From positions 53,254,380-53,318,379 of the forward strand of contig NC_030383.2 in NCBI RefSeq assembly GCF_001625215.2: 64,000 bases of DNA. Direction: 5' to 3'. How positions within the stretch are numbered: the first letter of the stretch is position 1; each line of letters begins with the position of its first letter. The stretch is from Daucus carota subsp. sativus (taxonomy: Eukaryota; Streptophyta; Magnoliopsida; Apiales; Apiaceae). Made by a program: the position numbers and the translations under genes. A model generated the notes under the pieces. That model did no database searches, was not told the origin of the DNA, and worked only from the letters and a program-made list of their open reading frames with translations. Positions 35,644-48,289 of this stretch are shown here, piece after piece.

Positions 35644-38600
35644 TCACTCATCACTATCACTTCTCTCGTCAACACTCATATGGTCATCATCATTTAGATC
35701 GTCATTATTGTGCTCCGTGAAGTTAACATTTTCATAACTTCGTAAGTCAATGAAGAAATTAGAAGGATCATGAATAACTACGGTATTCACATGTGATGAT
35801 GAAGCATTTGACGTGTCATTTTGAAAAGCGGCATCATTGGATGTAGTATTATCATTGTAGGTCACATCTTCATCTACTTGTCGACTCTTTGTTGTAAGCA
35901 CCGTATACCATGATGAATTCGCCTTTGTTATACTTGGTACATAACATACTTGATGTGCTTGGCTAGCCAATATAAAAACATCTTCAGCATTTAGTTTTGA
36001 TCTTACATCCACGGTAGTTATTCGATTTCGATCGACTCTGACGTGTGTTGTATGATCAAACCAATGGCATTTGAATAAGATAACATCATGACCATTGTGA
36101 TAGTGAAGTTTTAAAACTTCGAGCAATCTTCCATAGTTGTTTCCATAGTTTTCTTTGTAAGATGATCCTACATTAGATATTAGCAAATCTTAAATACAAA
36201 TAAGCTATAACTAATGCATTCTAGAATTTAGAATTTATCATATTCATTACCTATCACAAGCACACCAGAGTTTTGTGAAGTGCGTTCGTTGAGATTTCCG
36301 CAATCAAATTTGTAGCCATTTGAAAGACACCCTCTATAAGTTTCTACATCGGTCATGGGACCTCTTAGTAAATCCTCGAACTTTGGATTTATGACTCCTT
36401 TGTTATCGGTAACCTAATCAAGTAATGATGAACAACTTCATATATATAATATATATGAATGCATGAAAAAAAAAAGAATGATATATAAGTGTGCTCATAT
36501 AATATATGTACCCTTCTTTGCATCCAATTTGTGAATTTTTCTTTTTGATATTTCTCTTTTTCTGCATCATTGAATTCTGGATGATGTTTGCATACCAACT
36601 TGTGGAATTCCCTAAAATTAAGACAAAACTACCAAAAATTAAATACAAGCAAAGATATTTGAGCTAAGCAAATACAATAGATAATGGTTTTAAAGATCAT
36701 ACCGTAAATATTTAGCAACCTCCGGTGAATTAATGAGTACATAGTATTTAGCAAGCCTCTCTTCTTCACGACTCAAGAGTCTATGTCCACTACGTAATTG
36801 AGGCTTTGTTGGATACCTGTACACTTCTAACAAGTTGGGATCACAAGACTTTTTTGGTGCCTCATTACGACGCAATTGGTTATGCACTGTTTCAAACTTG
36901 GATTCAAAATACAATGAGCAAAAGTGTACACTTTCTTCCTCAATATAGCGTTCTGCCATTGAACCCTCTGGTCGAGCTTTGTTTTTAACTTTCATTTTTA
37001 GACCATGCAAGTACCTTTCAACAAAATACATCCATCGAAAATGAGATGGGCCACCCAACTTACATTCAGTAGCCAAATGCAATGGCAAATGTTCCATTGG
37101 ATTAAAGAAACCCGGAGGATAAATAGTTTCAAGTTTTGATATTATCCTCACTATGTCCTTCTCCATCTTATCCAAATCAGAGGATTTCAAGTTTACAGCA
37201 CATAAGTCTTGAAAGAAATTGGACAGCTCAATCAAAACATCGCCCACATGCTTCGGTAAAAAATCACGACATACAATAGGCAACAATTTTTGCATAAAAA
37301 TGTGACAATCGTGTGATTTCATTCCTTGAACTGTGTTTTTCTCAAAATTCACACACCTTGATATATTGGAGACAAACCCATCTGGAAGTTTCAGTTCTTC
37401 AATCCACTTTAACAACTTACGAACTTGCTCTCTCGTAAGCGTATATGGTGCACTTGGCATCATCCCATCATCTTGTATCCACAAATCACGATGTATGTCT
37501 AATTCTTTACAATCCTTTCTTGATTTTTCATTGTCTTTGGTCTTATTCTTATCATTTAACATCGTGTAGAATATGTTATCAAAAACATTCTTTTCAGTAT
37601 GCATGACATCAATACTATGACGAAGATTAAGCGTCTCCCAATACGGGAGCTCAAAAAAAGGAGAGTAATGAGTCCAATTATGTGTAACACCATACCCTCT
37701 TGGCTTTCGCCAACTCGTCTTTCCGGGAGGAGGAAATTGTATATGCTCACAAAAATTCTTTGCCAATAATCCTGAATGTCGAGCAGTTACTGAACGTGAC
37801 TCCCTTCTTCCAAACTTGGTACTTTTTCTCAATGGATCATTTGGTTCCAAGAAATACCTGGCAGTTCCGTAAAAACTAGGTTTACCACCATGCTTAAGTT
37901 GTTTACCTTTCACTTCTCCACTACATACATGACATGCCAACTTTCCCTTAGTCGACCATCCACTAAGCATGCCAAGTGCGGGAAAATCACTTATTGTCCA
38001 CATCAATGCCGCCTTCATCATAAAATTTGTGCAAGATAACTTATCATATGTTTCCACTCCTGTACTCCACAATATTTTCAATTCATCAATTAGAGGCCGG
38101 AGATAGACATGAAGATCTTTTGTAGGATCATTCGGCCCTGGAATGAGGAGAGGCATAAACATATATGGAGCTTTTGTGCACATAGACGGTGGTAGGTTGT
38201 AAACAACAACTATCACAGGCCACACAGTGTAGCCTTGTGCATGTGGATCACGAAATGGGTCAAATCCATCACTAGAGAGGCCAAGTCTGACATTTCGCAT
38301 ATCCTTTGCGAAATTGGGAAACCTACGATCAAACTGCTTCCATTCATCTCCATCGGCTGGGTGCGACAATTCACCTTCAACTATAACTCTGTCGTGGTGC
38401 CATCTCATACATTCAGCGGTCTTCTTAGCCATAAACAGACGTTGTAATCTTGCTGTAAGAGGAAAGTATCGTAATATCTTTCGTGAGATCTTTTTCTTCT
38501 TTGGGTCTTTCTGTGGCTTGTATCGGCTCGTCTTGCATATGTCACAATATATCTTATTACTGTTCTCCTTGTAAAACAACATGCAATCATTCTCACAAGC

Positions 38601-39248
38601 ATCAATCTTTTCATATCCCATATTCAGTGCACTTGTCATCTTTTTCACATCGTAGTATGTCGCGGGCAATTTATGGTCCATAGGCAACACCGACCCAATG
38701 ATTCCCAACAATTCATCAAACCCCTTATTACTACAACCATGCCTGCTCTTGAAATGCAACAACTTGTTTATGAATGATAATGTTGTAATCTTGGCATTAT
38801 TTGGATAAAGTGGCTCGGAAGCATTCTCAACCATCTCATAAAATTTTTTTGCTGCGGCATTCGGTTCCTCTTCATTATTCTCAAAATGTCCATGTGCCTC
38901 CCCAAAATCTCTTAGCATTTCATGTGCATCATACATATCATCATCACCTCTGTAACCGACATTAGTAGAATCTGTACCGACTTGACCCCGTAACCTATTT
39001 GCTTCCTCATGTAAATCCCATGTTGTATATGACTCCATGATACCGTATCGATACAAGTGATAAGTCACTCTTTCGGGTTGATGAAAAAACAAATTTCCAC
39101 AATCAATACATGGACATCTTATATTTCCTTGTGAATCTTTTCCCTTGAGTGCAAAATCGATAAATTTTCGCACACCGTCTTTGTATTCATCTGATATATT
39201 ATTTCTTGCATCAAGCCTACGGTGCATCCAATTTTGATCCGATTCCAT
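35644..39248 (-). CDS. CACTA transposase, TNP2 family, 4 exons
   Basis: Catalytic protein of the CACTA element, which cuts and rejoins the terminal repeats. Exons on the minus strand: 39248-36703, 36611-36512, 36413-36251, 36167-35644, giving 1110 residues with consistent phases. In order: a Transpos_assoc-like N-terminus (MHRRLDARNNISDEYKDGV, then CPCIDC as a zinc-binding segment at about 46-51), the TNP2 transposase domain (CSNKGFDELLGI, DPFRDPHAQGYTVWPVIVV, ACHVCSGEVKGKQL, RHSIDVMHTEKNVFDN), a DUF4218-like region (SHDCHIFMQKLLPI, HFRWMYFVERYLHGLK), and a DUF4216-like C-terminal region (VILFKCHWFDHTTHVRVDRN) ending in an acidic tail. No stop or frameshift was seen. Domain names are from memory of the family. 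Confidence 0.88.
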
Positions 39249-39469
39249 CTACAATACAAGAAATAGTTCAATAATCATCCCTAAATTTATAACATGAGCT
39301 GACTAAATTAATCAAGATATAATTAATACAAGATACAAAGGAGATATTACCTTGTTGGATGCTAAAGAACTGTAGCTTGAACAGAAAAAAAGAAGAAAGA
39401 ATTTTAAAACAGGGGGCTAATAAAGAAAGAGTGGAAAAGGGGCGTAGGGTTTTTAGGACAATATATTAT

Positions 39470-39655
39470 ACTGTATTCCGTAATGACCAGCAATGGTCAC
39501 AACTAATATTACAATGTGACTGACTCTGGTCGCAATTACATAACCAAGTGCAGTTGTTGTCACCGCATGCGGTTGTACTAATGCCCCGAAATGACTGATT
39601 ATAGGTTTCAGTCGCATTTGTTTTAGTTGTGACTATAACCCGTTGCAATGAGAAT
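39470..39655. repeat. Internal cluster of CACTA-type subterminal motifs
   Basis: AATGACCAGCAATGGTCACA, GACTGACTCTGGTCGCAAT, TTGTCACCGCATGCGG and TTCAGTCGCA resemble the motifs at the element ends. The cluster lies 220-400 bp upstream of the transposase ATG, far from either terminus. Confidence 0.65.
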
Positions 39656-40029
39656 TAATATAATTATTAAAAAAAATTATTTTATAAATGAAATTATTTT
39701 ATCCTAAAATAAATATAATTATAATAATAAAATATCACGGATCAAAATTTTTAATATGTGATATTTTAAATCTTCTAATAATTGATTAGTTGAATAACTC
39801 ATATTTTGTAAATGTTTAAACTTGTAAAAGGTCTTTAGAAATTATATTCGGGTTTGAACTGAATACGAATCATGGAGCCTAGAAGGATTCTATTACTAAA
39901 AATAATAATATCATATGTAAATGTATGCGTGCATGTAAGTGTTCATATCCGGGTAGGATCATTTACAAAATATATATCATATTTTATATGAACAAGTTCG
40001 TGTGCGCCCAGGCTCATAATGTATAATAA

Positions 40030-40252
40030 TCATTCGTTACATTTTAACTGCTTTTGACTTTCTTACACGTATTTTAAAGTGTTAAAAAAATAACATCAAC
40101 AATAATATCTATACTTCAAAATTTTTTAATCTAAAATTTTATTTGATATAAAAATTAAATTTTTTTTTAAGTATAGATATTATTTTTTATACCTTAAAAT
40201 GTGTGTTAAAAAATCAAACATCAGTCCCATTTTTAAAATGGGATTGAGGGAG
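40030..40252. mobile_element. Stowaway-like fold-back nested in the CACTA element
   Basis: The right end is GGGATTGAGGGAG before TA. Arms ACACGTATTTTAAAGTG and ACCTTAAAATGTGTG, and AATATCTATACTT and AAGTATAGATATT, pair with each other. The left end is decayed. It lies in the spacer between the two CACTA genes. Confidence 0.5.
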
Positions 40253-40718
40253 TATGTAATTTTAAATTATATATATGGAATTTTGTTTTCATTTAAATCT
40301 TTTATAATATATTTGATTTTAATATATAATTTAAAAAATTTACACAAGAGTTTTTCTTTATTTTGTGATATTTACAAAAAAGTTTTTTTAATTTAAAAAT
40401 GAAAATATAATTTATTTGAAACTTTTGAGTAATAAACTAATTATAAAAAAATTCCCAAAACTTATGTAACATTAAATAATAATTTCTCATAAAATATTAA
40501 ACAAATAATATTACTTTTTTTCAAAAGTAAATCAATATCTTATATGTAAAATTATCAATATCCCGCTATTATTCATATCCCGCCTTACTTTTTTTATCAT
40601 ATCCCGCCTAACACTTTCCATCAGGCGCATAACTTGCAAATAACCTAATATTCATCTCATAGTATCAGTGTATCACAGAAAGAGGCGAAAATTTTAGGGC
40701 TTGTTCTTGGAAGCTTGG

Positions 40719-43700
40719 ATGGCTACGTTTCACCGTCCTTTCAAAAAGGTACCTTCCTTCTCCGGTTTTATTTAGGATTGTGTGAGTTTGTATTTTAATT
40801 GAATTAGCATGTGGTTGTGGTTTTTGTGATCTGGGTTTTGTGTGTGCTGGGGTTATGTGTTGGGGTTTTGTGTGTTAAATTATATTCGGGTTTTGTATAT
40901 GATTTGGGTTTATGTTTCATTTTGTTTCAGACTGTGGTGCCTGCTGCATTTGCGCACCTTAACAGCAAAGGAAATCGAGGCAAAGGAGATGGTAAGGGAA
41001 AAGCAGTAGAAGAAAATGTTAAGAGAAGAGTGGTAGGAGAAGAAAATAGTAAGAGAAAAGTAGTAGGACAAGTTGTGGATAAAGGTAAGAGAAAGGCACA
41101 CCTGAAAATTACACTTTCACATTTAAATCTTATCTAAATTCTATGGTCTGTGATTTATTTTCTATATGAATTGTATTCTCTCAACTTGGTATCTTATTTG
41201 ATAGGCCAAGGAGTTAGAAACGGGCGAGGTTATGTCTGAATTGGAGCTGTTTAATATTGTTTACACAAAGAAGCATGCAGAACTGATGAAAATAAAGGTT
41301 TGTTCCGGAGCCCTCCTGCATATTTTAAGTTAAAAAAATATATTCATAGTCACAGTTGTATTTTGATTGATGGTGGAGTGTATAAAGACACCTACATATG
41401 ACTGAGTTCTGTATGTGTTTTTGTACTTTTCTGTATATACTGATGCAAACTTAAGCAGAAACAACAGAATAGCAGAGAGATAAAGGAGAATTAGAGGCAG
41501 AAATAGAGAATCATAACGTAAAGAAATAGAGAAATAGTATAGATGTTGTAAAATGTAAATAGAATATAGCATCACTGTTTATGCTGCTTTGGATATTAAT
41601 TTTACCAACTGTTCTGTTATTGTATTGTATTTTCTGCGAGTCAGGTTATCATTTGTGTACTTCTGTTGCATTTCTTCTTTCTGTAAAATCATCACGAATA
41701 ATGGAATAAGTTTACTGTAACCGAAGCCGGACAGTGCTAATTTAGCTGCTAGACTCAACAAAAGTGATCAATCTTAAAATGTAGGTAATTCAAATCAATT
41801 CAGTGAGTAAATTACAGGAGGTTAGAAGCTTGTATGATTCAAACTACAATGGCATGTTTATACAGAATCATGTTTTAATTTTATATTAATGTCTGCCAAC
41901 CGCTTAATTGAGTGCCAAAGAAAATTATGGTATTCGTGATTTGAACTTTAATAAAATTCAATATGAATGTTTGATTAGCTATACTCTCACGTAGTCACAT
42001 GTATCTCTGCTTTAATTTACTCAGGAATTAGTAGGGCAGAGGCTCAGAGCTGCTACTACATGAACATAAATTAAAGAATCCTTGCTTACTTGCTAAATGC
42101 TAACACTTCCCTCGACTCTAACTAGTAATAATATTGTACTGCAACACTACTGTTCCTAGGTCATGAATGGAATTATCTTTATAACTTGCAGGAGGCAATG
42201 GAGCGTGCTGCGGAGGAATTTGCTTCTCAAACTGATCCAGATGAGCCACCTCCATCTCCTGCCACCTGCAGAAAGAGAAATATATTAATTTCTCTACGAG
42301 CTCGTAAGTTGAACAAAGGAAAGATATTTATGAACCCAAACAAGACTGTTCAAGATGTTCTAGGGCCTGAGGAGGCAGCCAAATGGACCACCTTGTCTAC
42401 TCCGGCCCGTATACCAAACCATGCATATGATATGATGGGTAGAGCACTAAATGAGGTGACTGATATGGTCCAGGCCATGGATGGGATGAATGAGATCCCA
42501 CGATCCCGCCTCGATGATGAGTTAAAAAAATTAGCTGATGGTGCATATCCAAGCAAGGATGATCCTGTGCAGAGGCTATTATGGGACCAATATATAAAGG
42601 TTGCAGCAAGTTTGGCTTGTTCTCAATTCGAGAGATTCAAAAAGGTCATCATTGAGGTAATTAAAGACCCATTAAATAACATATATATATTCAGTCTAGC
42701 GGCTCCAGGCTCTGGCTCATGTACACTTTAACTTAATATCAGTATTCTTCTTACTCTTAGGAAGTATATGACCAAAGTTCTTAGCCTCTCACGTTGATCT
42801 ATACCGAGGCTTAAAGTTAATAATGAATATTCAGTATGATTCTCCTGACTTGTTTAAATATATAAAAGGATCCACAAGTTTATATATATGACTATCCACG
42901 AGAAGTTTCTGGGTATACAAATTTGCTTTCATGTTCATGTGTGTAGCTAGAGCTTCTCATTACTTACAAGTTACAATCACTTCTTTTTAGGATTAGTTTT
43001 GAGTGAAATTGTTATCTCATATCTGATATCATCTGCAGTTTACTGTCTGCTCACTTGTAACTTTGCTGCATGGATTTAGGAATTTATCTGTAATTTCAGT
43101 ATGAAAACACTTGTGTTCTGATATATTCACTGCTCTGTAGCTTGCAACCAGTAGCTTGTTATAAGGTTACTATAAAGACAGTTATTTGCTTAATGATTTG
43201 TATCCAGTATATTTATGTGTGATATATATTATTTCAACATGGTACAGTTTCAACAGGTTTAAAGCCTTGGTTGCAAAGAGCTAAAGAAGAGATATTATTT
43301 TGCTGTCGTGTCCTTGTCTATCAAGAGTTTTTATCATAATTTTAATAAGTCCGAAACTAGTGTGCCAATGTCTGAAACTTGTTATATATAGTCTCAATCT
43401 TGTTATGATTTTGTAATCCAAGTTTTGATTGTTTGAGCTACCAGGCATGATACTTTGTGGTCTGTTTATAATCTTAAATTACAGAAACTAGAAGGAAATA
43501 GGTGTAGCTGTGTAGGCCTGTAGCAGGCTTTGTTCTGAATTGTTGTTAATAATTCTTGTGGTCTGTTTAGTAGATGTGCATGATCTTGTTTAGTCTGTCA
43601 AATATGGAAACTGTGTTGCACCAGAGTGAAACTCTTTTTGGTGTATAACTGAAAAAAGCATCTTTAGAACTACGTTTTTGGATATTGAATTTGGGCTTTT

Positions 43701-44365
43701 GTAGCAGTTGACACACCCCAGTGCCTATAAATTACTGTCATGATCAGATGGCATACAAATTGTCACGTTAGCTAATATGTTTGTCTTAATTCTGATGGTT
43801 CCAGTAGTAGAAAATATACAACTAACCAGAGTTAGTTATATTATATTTGGGTCTTCGGAAAAAAATGAGAAATATTGAAAAAATAGTTGTATAGCGTTCC
43901 TGAATTGTACTTGACTTCTATAATCTTTTATTGGACCAAAGACTACTATCTTGTGATTGTACTGATTTGAGCTTTCATATTTATATGTGATATATATTAT
44001 TTCAATATGGTACAGTTTCAACTGTTTAAAGCCTTGGTTGTAAAGAGCTAAGGAAGAGATATTATTTACCGAGTGACTAATAGTTCTACTATGTTTTTAC
44101 AAATTTTTGCACAAGTTTTTTATTTTTGTTGATTATTATTTTTGCTCATTTATCTCGAATAAAATGACCTTTAATTTTGATTCATATATAGGATACCCAG
44201 GAGGATGGAACTGAAAATGGACATGATATGGAAGATGATGAAGGAAATGAGAATGGGCAGAACATGGATGATGAAGCAGGAAATATGGATGATGATGGAG
44301 GAAGCATGGATGGACATTATAGTGATGAAGATGGCAGCTTCAACAACACTCAACTCAGCCCTTAG
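40719..44365 (+). CDS. Second CACTA protein (Ptta/En/Spm-type), 5 exons
   Basis: Probable DNA-binding accessory protein of the element, corresponding to the plant transposase Ptta/En/Spm family. It is divergent from the transposase gene. Deduced exons: 40719-40748, 40931-41084, 41218-41297, 42192-42656, 44192-44365, giving 300 residues. Exon 2 is Lys/Arg/Gly-rich (GKGDGKGKAVEENVKRR). Exon 3 has SELELFNIVYTKKHAELM. Exon 4 carries MERAAEEFASQTDPDEP and the conserved-looking LLWDQYIKVAASLACSQFER. Exon 5 is a Glu/Asp/Asn/Gly tail. The exon 3 acceptor is the least certain: I used AG at 41216-41217 because other nearby AGs lead to a stop. Short exons 1-3 need transcript support. Confidence 0.65.
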
Positions 44366-44619
44366 TTTATGTGAACTTTCTAGTAGTCTATCCCTACGTG
44401 GAATTAGAAGTTATGCTTTTGTGAAGTCTAGTAATCCTTATGTGAATTTTACCAAGTACTCTAGTCTCTTTATGTATTAGAAGAATATTCTGGCTTAATG
44501 TTGAACTACTTTTGCTTTTGGTATTCAAATATCTCTGTTACTATAAATTATTTCTGTTGTTATTAAATTATTGCAATTCTATACAAATAATTTAAGTTCC
44601 GTGAAGGAGATGTAGAATA

Positions 44620-45195
44620 ATATTTTGACTAGTTTTGGTCATTTCAGAGTGAATATATGTGACCAAAATCAGTCAGACAGGCATTTACAAATTTGATTGG
44701 ACGTAGTTCATTGTGACCAGAATTTGTTGATATGCATTTGGAAGTGACTGCCAGTACGACTGATTTTGGTCTTATATAGTGTCTTAATTTGACTGTATAG
44801 GGTCACAACATTTGTGACTGGAGCTCGTCAGATTGTTAATTTCCAGAAACGACTAACTTTAGTCTCATCTAAATACCCCCTTGTGACTGGCAGCAGTTAT
44901 ACCTGCATCTGATAGAATTGACCACAAATGGTCACAAAAGTTGTGACCGGAGATGGTCATTTTCTTGTGACCGGAGATGGTCATTTTAGATTAGTTTTGA
45001 TTGTTTTTTTGTTAGCTTATAGTGACTCTTATTGGTCACGTTTAGTTCTATTTGTGACCGTTTTACTATTTTCGACGGCCTTAAAAACGACTGAAGATTT
45101 CCGGTCACTTTTATCCTTCGAATGACCGTGGACGGTCATTTTTAGCATTAAAGCGACTGCAACACTACGGTCACATTTAGTCGAATTTCTTGTAG
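44620..45195. repeat. Right subterminal repeat region of the CACTA element
   Basis: Dense copies of GTGACCGGAGATGGTCATTT (twice in direct tandem near 44942-44985), ATTGACCACAAATGGTCACA, TTTGTGACCGTTTTAC and GACCGTGGACGGTCATTT, in both orientations up to the terminus. Several are themselves small palindromes centred between TGACC and GGTCA. Confidence 0.8.
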
Positions 45196-45642
45196 ATAAA
45201 CAAAATCCATAAACGTTATTCTCAAAAGTGTCTGTCAAATACAATATTGCAATAAAAATATACATCCACGACATTAATATATTAAACAATATTAATGAAA
45301 TTTATCCTAATTTAATAATTAAGTTACTATAGTAATTTCATAAAACAGTTACTATACTAATTAAGATGCAAAACATCAGTATCAAAAAATGCTAAATGAA
45401 TATTTTATTCCTAATTTAATGATTATGTATGTTACCATATGGTAACTAGTGGGTTTAGTGGACTAAACTGACTCTCGCGATATATTCATTTATCTATACA
45501 ACTCTAAACAAAAGTAAAATAAGCATATAAAGAAAAAGGAAAAGAGGATTCTTGTCTATCAACTCTGCAATGAATAGTAGAGTAATGTATGCAATTAGGT
45601 TGGTCAAGGTAATACTTGTGGCTTTCGTGATTTTCATGGGAG

Positions 45643-47110
45643 TGTTCGCACAAAATCACGCAAGCGTACGTGGTCACAAGTAGTAAAGAATCAATTTCAG
45701 TTCGATCCCACAGAGACTGGTGTATTCAGAAATATGCACTTATGCACCAATGTATGATTATTATTCAATGCTCGGACAGATAACAATTTGGTTGGTTTTA
45801 TCTAAATTAACTAATTTAATCGAATTATAGCTAGGAGAATTAAAATCGAATTACTTATGAGAATAAAACATGGGATTCTAACTTCATCATATACTTCATT
45901 CAGAATGATGCCTTATCGATATGTGATGGTTGATAACTAATCAGATAACACGAAACTGATACACGCTAACTGTCGTTATACGTGCACCATACTGCTACAC
46001 ATCCACAATTAAGATAGAAGGTAAACAGACACCAATTATGCTTAGACCCTATATGTCTATAGAATTTGAAAACATAATGGTTGAAGAACAAGTTATCTAT
46101 CAAGATTACATAGGGCGATGCAAGATGGTTAAAATCACACCACTAATCATGTATATCGAATACACAATCCTATGTTCGCATGGCAAGTTCTAAATCAATA
46201 TATCCACTGTCGCTTCAATAAAGATTAACCCACAACTTAGATGTTAGCTACGCATCTAAGAAGAATAAGCACAACCAATACGAAGAAATCAAACATTCAT
46301 CACATAAATAATTAAGGCAAATCAACTACTGAAATCCATATATAAATCCGCTAGAATCCCACGATAATGATTAGTTCATAATCGAACTTCTCATCATCAT
46401 GGGTTCGAATGTAAACATGGTACGGAATAGTCTAAACAATATTAAAAGAGTAAAACAAGAGTTTCGAAACAAATCCGAATGAGCATCCAAAGTTACGCCT
46501 ACTTCGAAGAATGACAAAGGTAAAATTATGAACTAGATCTTCGTCGTAGCCGTCACTTGCTCCTTCGAATGATTCTAGGTTGTTAGGCTTCTCCCTTGAG
46601 CTTTTGTTTAAGTCCCACAGCGATCGGGCCTTCAAACGGATCAAGAATAGGCAATTCGGGCTTTTTCTCCCAACAGAATGGGGTGGAGACCCCGTCAGTG
46701 GGGTGGAGACCCCGTCAGTGGGGTGGAGACCCCGTCAGTGGGGTGGAGACCCCGTCTTAGCAGCCTCTATTCTGCTGAAGTAGGGTGGAGACCCCATCAG
46801 TGGGGTGGAGACCCCATCTTGGCAGATTTTTCTCCTTCAGAACGGGGTGGAGACCCCATAAATGGGGTGGAGACCCCATTTGGGCAGCCTCGAACGCTCT
46901 TGGAACCTTCCTTCCCTTTTCTCCTTCCTTGCTCGCTCGATCCTTACGCCGTTTCTTTCACCTTTTAGCCTTTAATCCACCCTTTATCCTCCTCCTAGGA
47001 AACCTACACAACACCACAAGAACACATCAAAAACACCACATACTTGAGGCCAAATCATCAAATTAAGTCGAAACGAAGGCATTCCAAGTGGATATAAAAT
47101 CCACTTATCA
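45643..47110 (-). repeat. 3' LTR of the first gag-pro element
   Basis: Plus-strand ends TGTTCGCACA and CACTTATCA. Contains the 20-bp repeat array at 46678-46880. Confidence 0.92.
46678..46880. repeat. 20-bp tandem repeats in the LTR (U3)
   Basis: Four head-to-tail copies of GGGGTGGAGACCCCGTCAGT, then four spaced variants with GGGGTGGAGACCCCAT. The copy at 52120-52322 in the other LTR looks identical. The GGGGT..ACCCC core is partly self-complementary. Confidence 0.9.
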
Positions 47111-47765
47111 CACCCCCAAACTTAAACCGATGCTTGTCCTCAAGCATAGACAAACACACCAACTACTAATGCAATGCATGAATGCAACTATATGCCTACG
47201 TCTACTCGAATCATGAAGTGTAACCCTTGTTAACATAGAATCCTCAGAATATGCACCATTCTCGGCATTCATCTCTATCACATATTAGCCATGTTCTCTT
47301 CCACTACAAGTGTGAAGTGCATCGTGTGTGCTAGCATGCTCTCGAGTGAAACAAAACAAAGACTATCAAACTTCAACAGAGTCCTCACTATGAGCCGTTA
47401 ATCAGAATCAGGCTTAAACACTTCTTTACTAAAGAGTCAACTACAATTTAGGGTCATTAAAGAATTCCTATGCCCCTCCTATTTTTTTTCTATTTTTTTT
47501 TCTTTTCCTTGCTAAGTCTAAGGTTGGGACGCTTCTCAGTGTAAGTGAGTCACGACCGTCATTCGACTTCGCTTATTTTTTTTCTCTTTTTTTTTAATCA
47601 AGTATTTCTCCAGTAATCAAGGGTTGTGAAAAGTCACCAAGAAAATGCTTATTCTAATACATTTGCACTTAATACCAGCACAAGTACATGGATCGTCCTT
47701 TTCACATGACATTGCATTTTACCCATTGATCTCAAAGGAGTACCTGATAATTTTTATTCTCTTTA

Positions 47766-47799
<34 letters not shown>

Positions 47800-48289
47800 A
47801 GAAAGGCATATTCATCCCTTAACTCCCCCAAACTTAAGATTTACAAACTCTAAGTTCAAAAGGGGAATAATCCTAATTCTACGCCCGACTCAACGTGAAG
47901 ACTCAAGAAATAAGTTAGTCTAAGTCTTATCTCTAGAGCATAAGTGTAATTACAATTTTCACACAAGCAGTTCCAAGAAACAAGGCATCACATATGATCA
48001 AGATTACTAGCCAAGAACTTATGCACATAAACTCATCATAGGACATCAACTTGGAAAACAACTTCAAGATTCATGCAAATGCAACTATATGAAACTACTA
48101 ACACATCCTAAACACAAGCATATACAAAAAAAAAACACGTACTAATATGCAACTAAATGAGATAATATGCTAACTATATGCATCATGCAACCTATATGAA
48201 CTCACACTACTACTAGTCCTTAGATTACCACCCCCAAACTTAAAATATTCAATGTCCTCATTGAAGGTGATAAAAAGGATCGAATGTAC
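47111..48289 (-). other. 3' non-coding region of the first gag-pro element
   Basis: About 1.2 kb between the gag-pro stop and the 3' LTR. On the minus strand it has three TTAAGTTTGGGGG motifs (complements of about 48231-48246, 47823-47838 and 47111-47126), the last being the polypurine tract, and long T/A homopolymers. No ORF of note. Confidence 0.75.

Larger units (their letters stand above)
34923..45195. mobile_element. CACTA (En/Spm-type) DNA transposon, 10.3 kb
   Basis: The inverted ends read CTACTAGAAAATATGATTAA on the left and CTACAAGAAATTCGACTAAA on the complement of the right, both followed by ATGTGACCG. The canonical CACTACAAGAAA start is therefore recognisable, but the outer CA is missing or changed on both sides (GC and AT). 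The surrounding tandem-unit sequence (TTTTTTGC on the left, ATAAACAAA on the right) rejoins to match GTGCAATAAACAAA of unit 2, which fixes the borders. It contains two divergent multi-exon genes and dense TGACC/GGTCA subterminal repeats. No 3-bp duplication is visible. Confidence 0.85.

Noticed and set aside
36690..36702. Extension of the TNP2 first exon to the stop-bounded ORF end
   Set aside because: A GT donor at 36702-36701 joins in phase to the conserved REFHKLVCKHHPEFN exon, which fits TNP2-family order better.
46580..47066. Small ORFs with GGDPV-type repeats in the LTRs (also at 52022-52508)
   Set aside because: They are the 20-bp U3 repeats read in several frames; position and duplication match LTR structure, not a gene.
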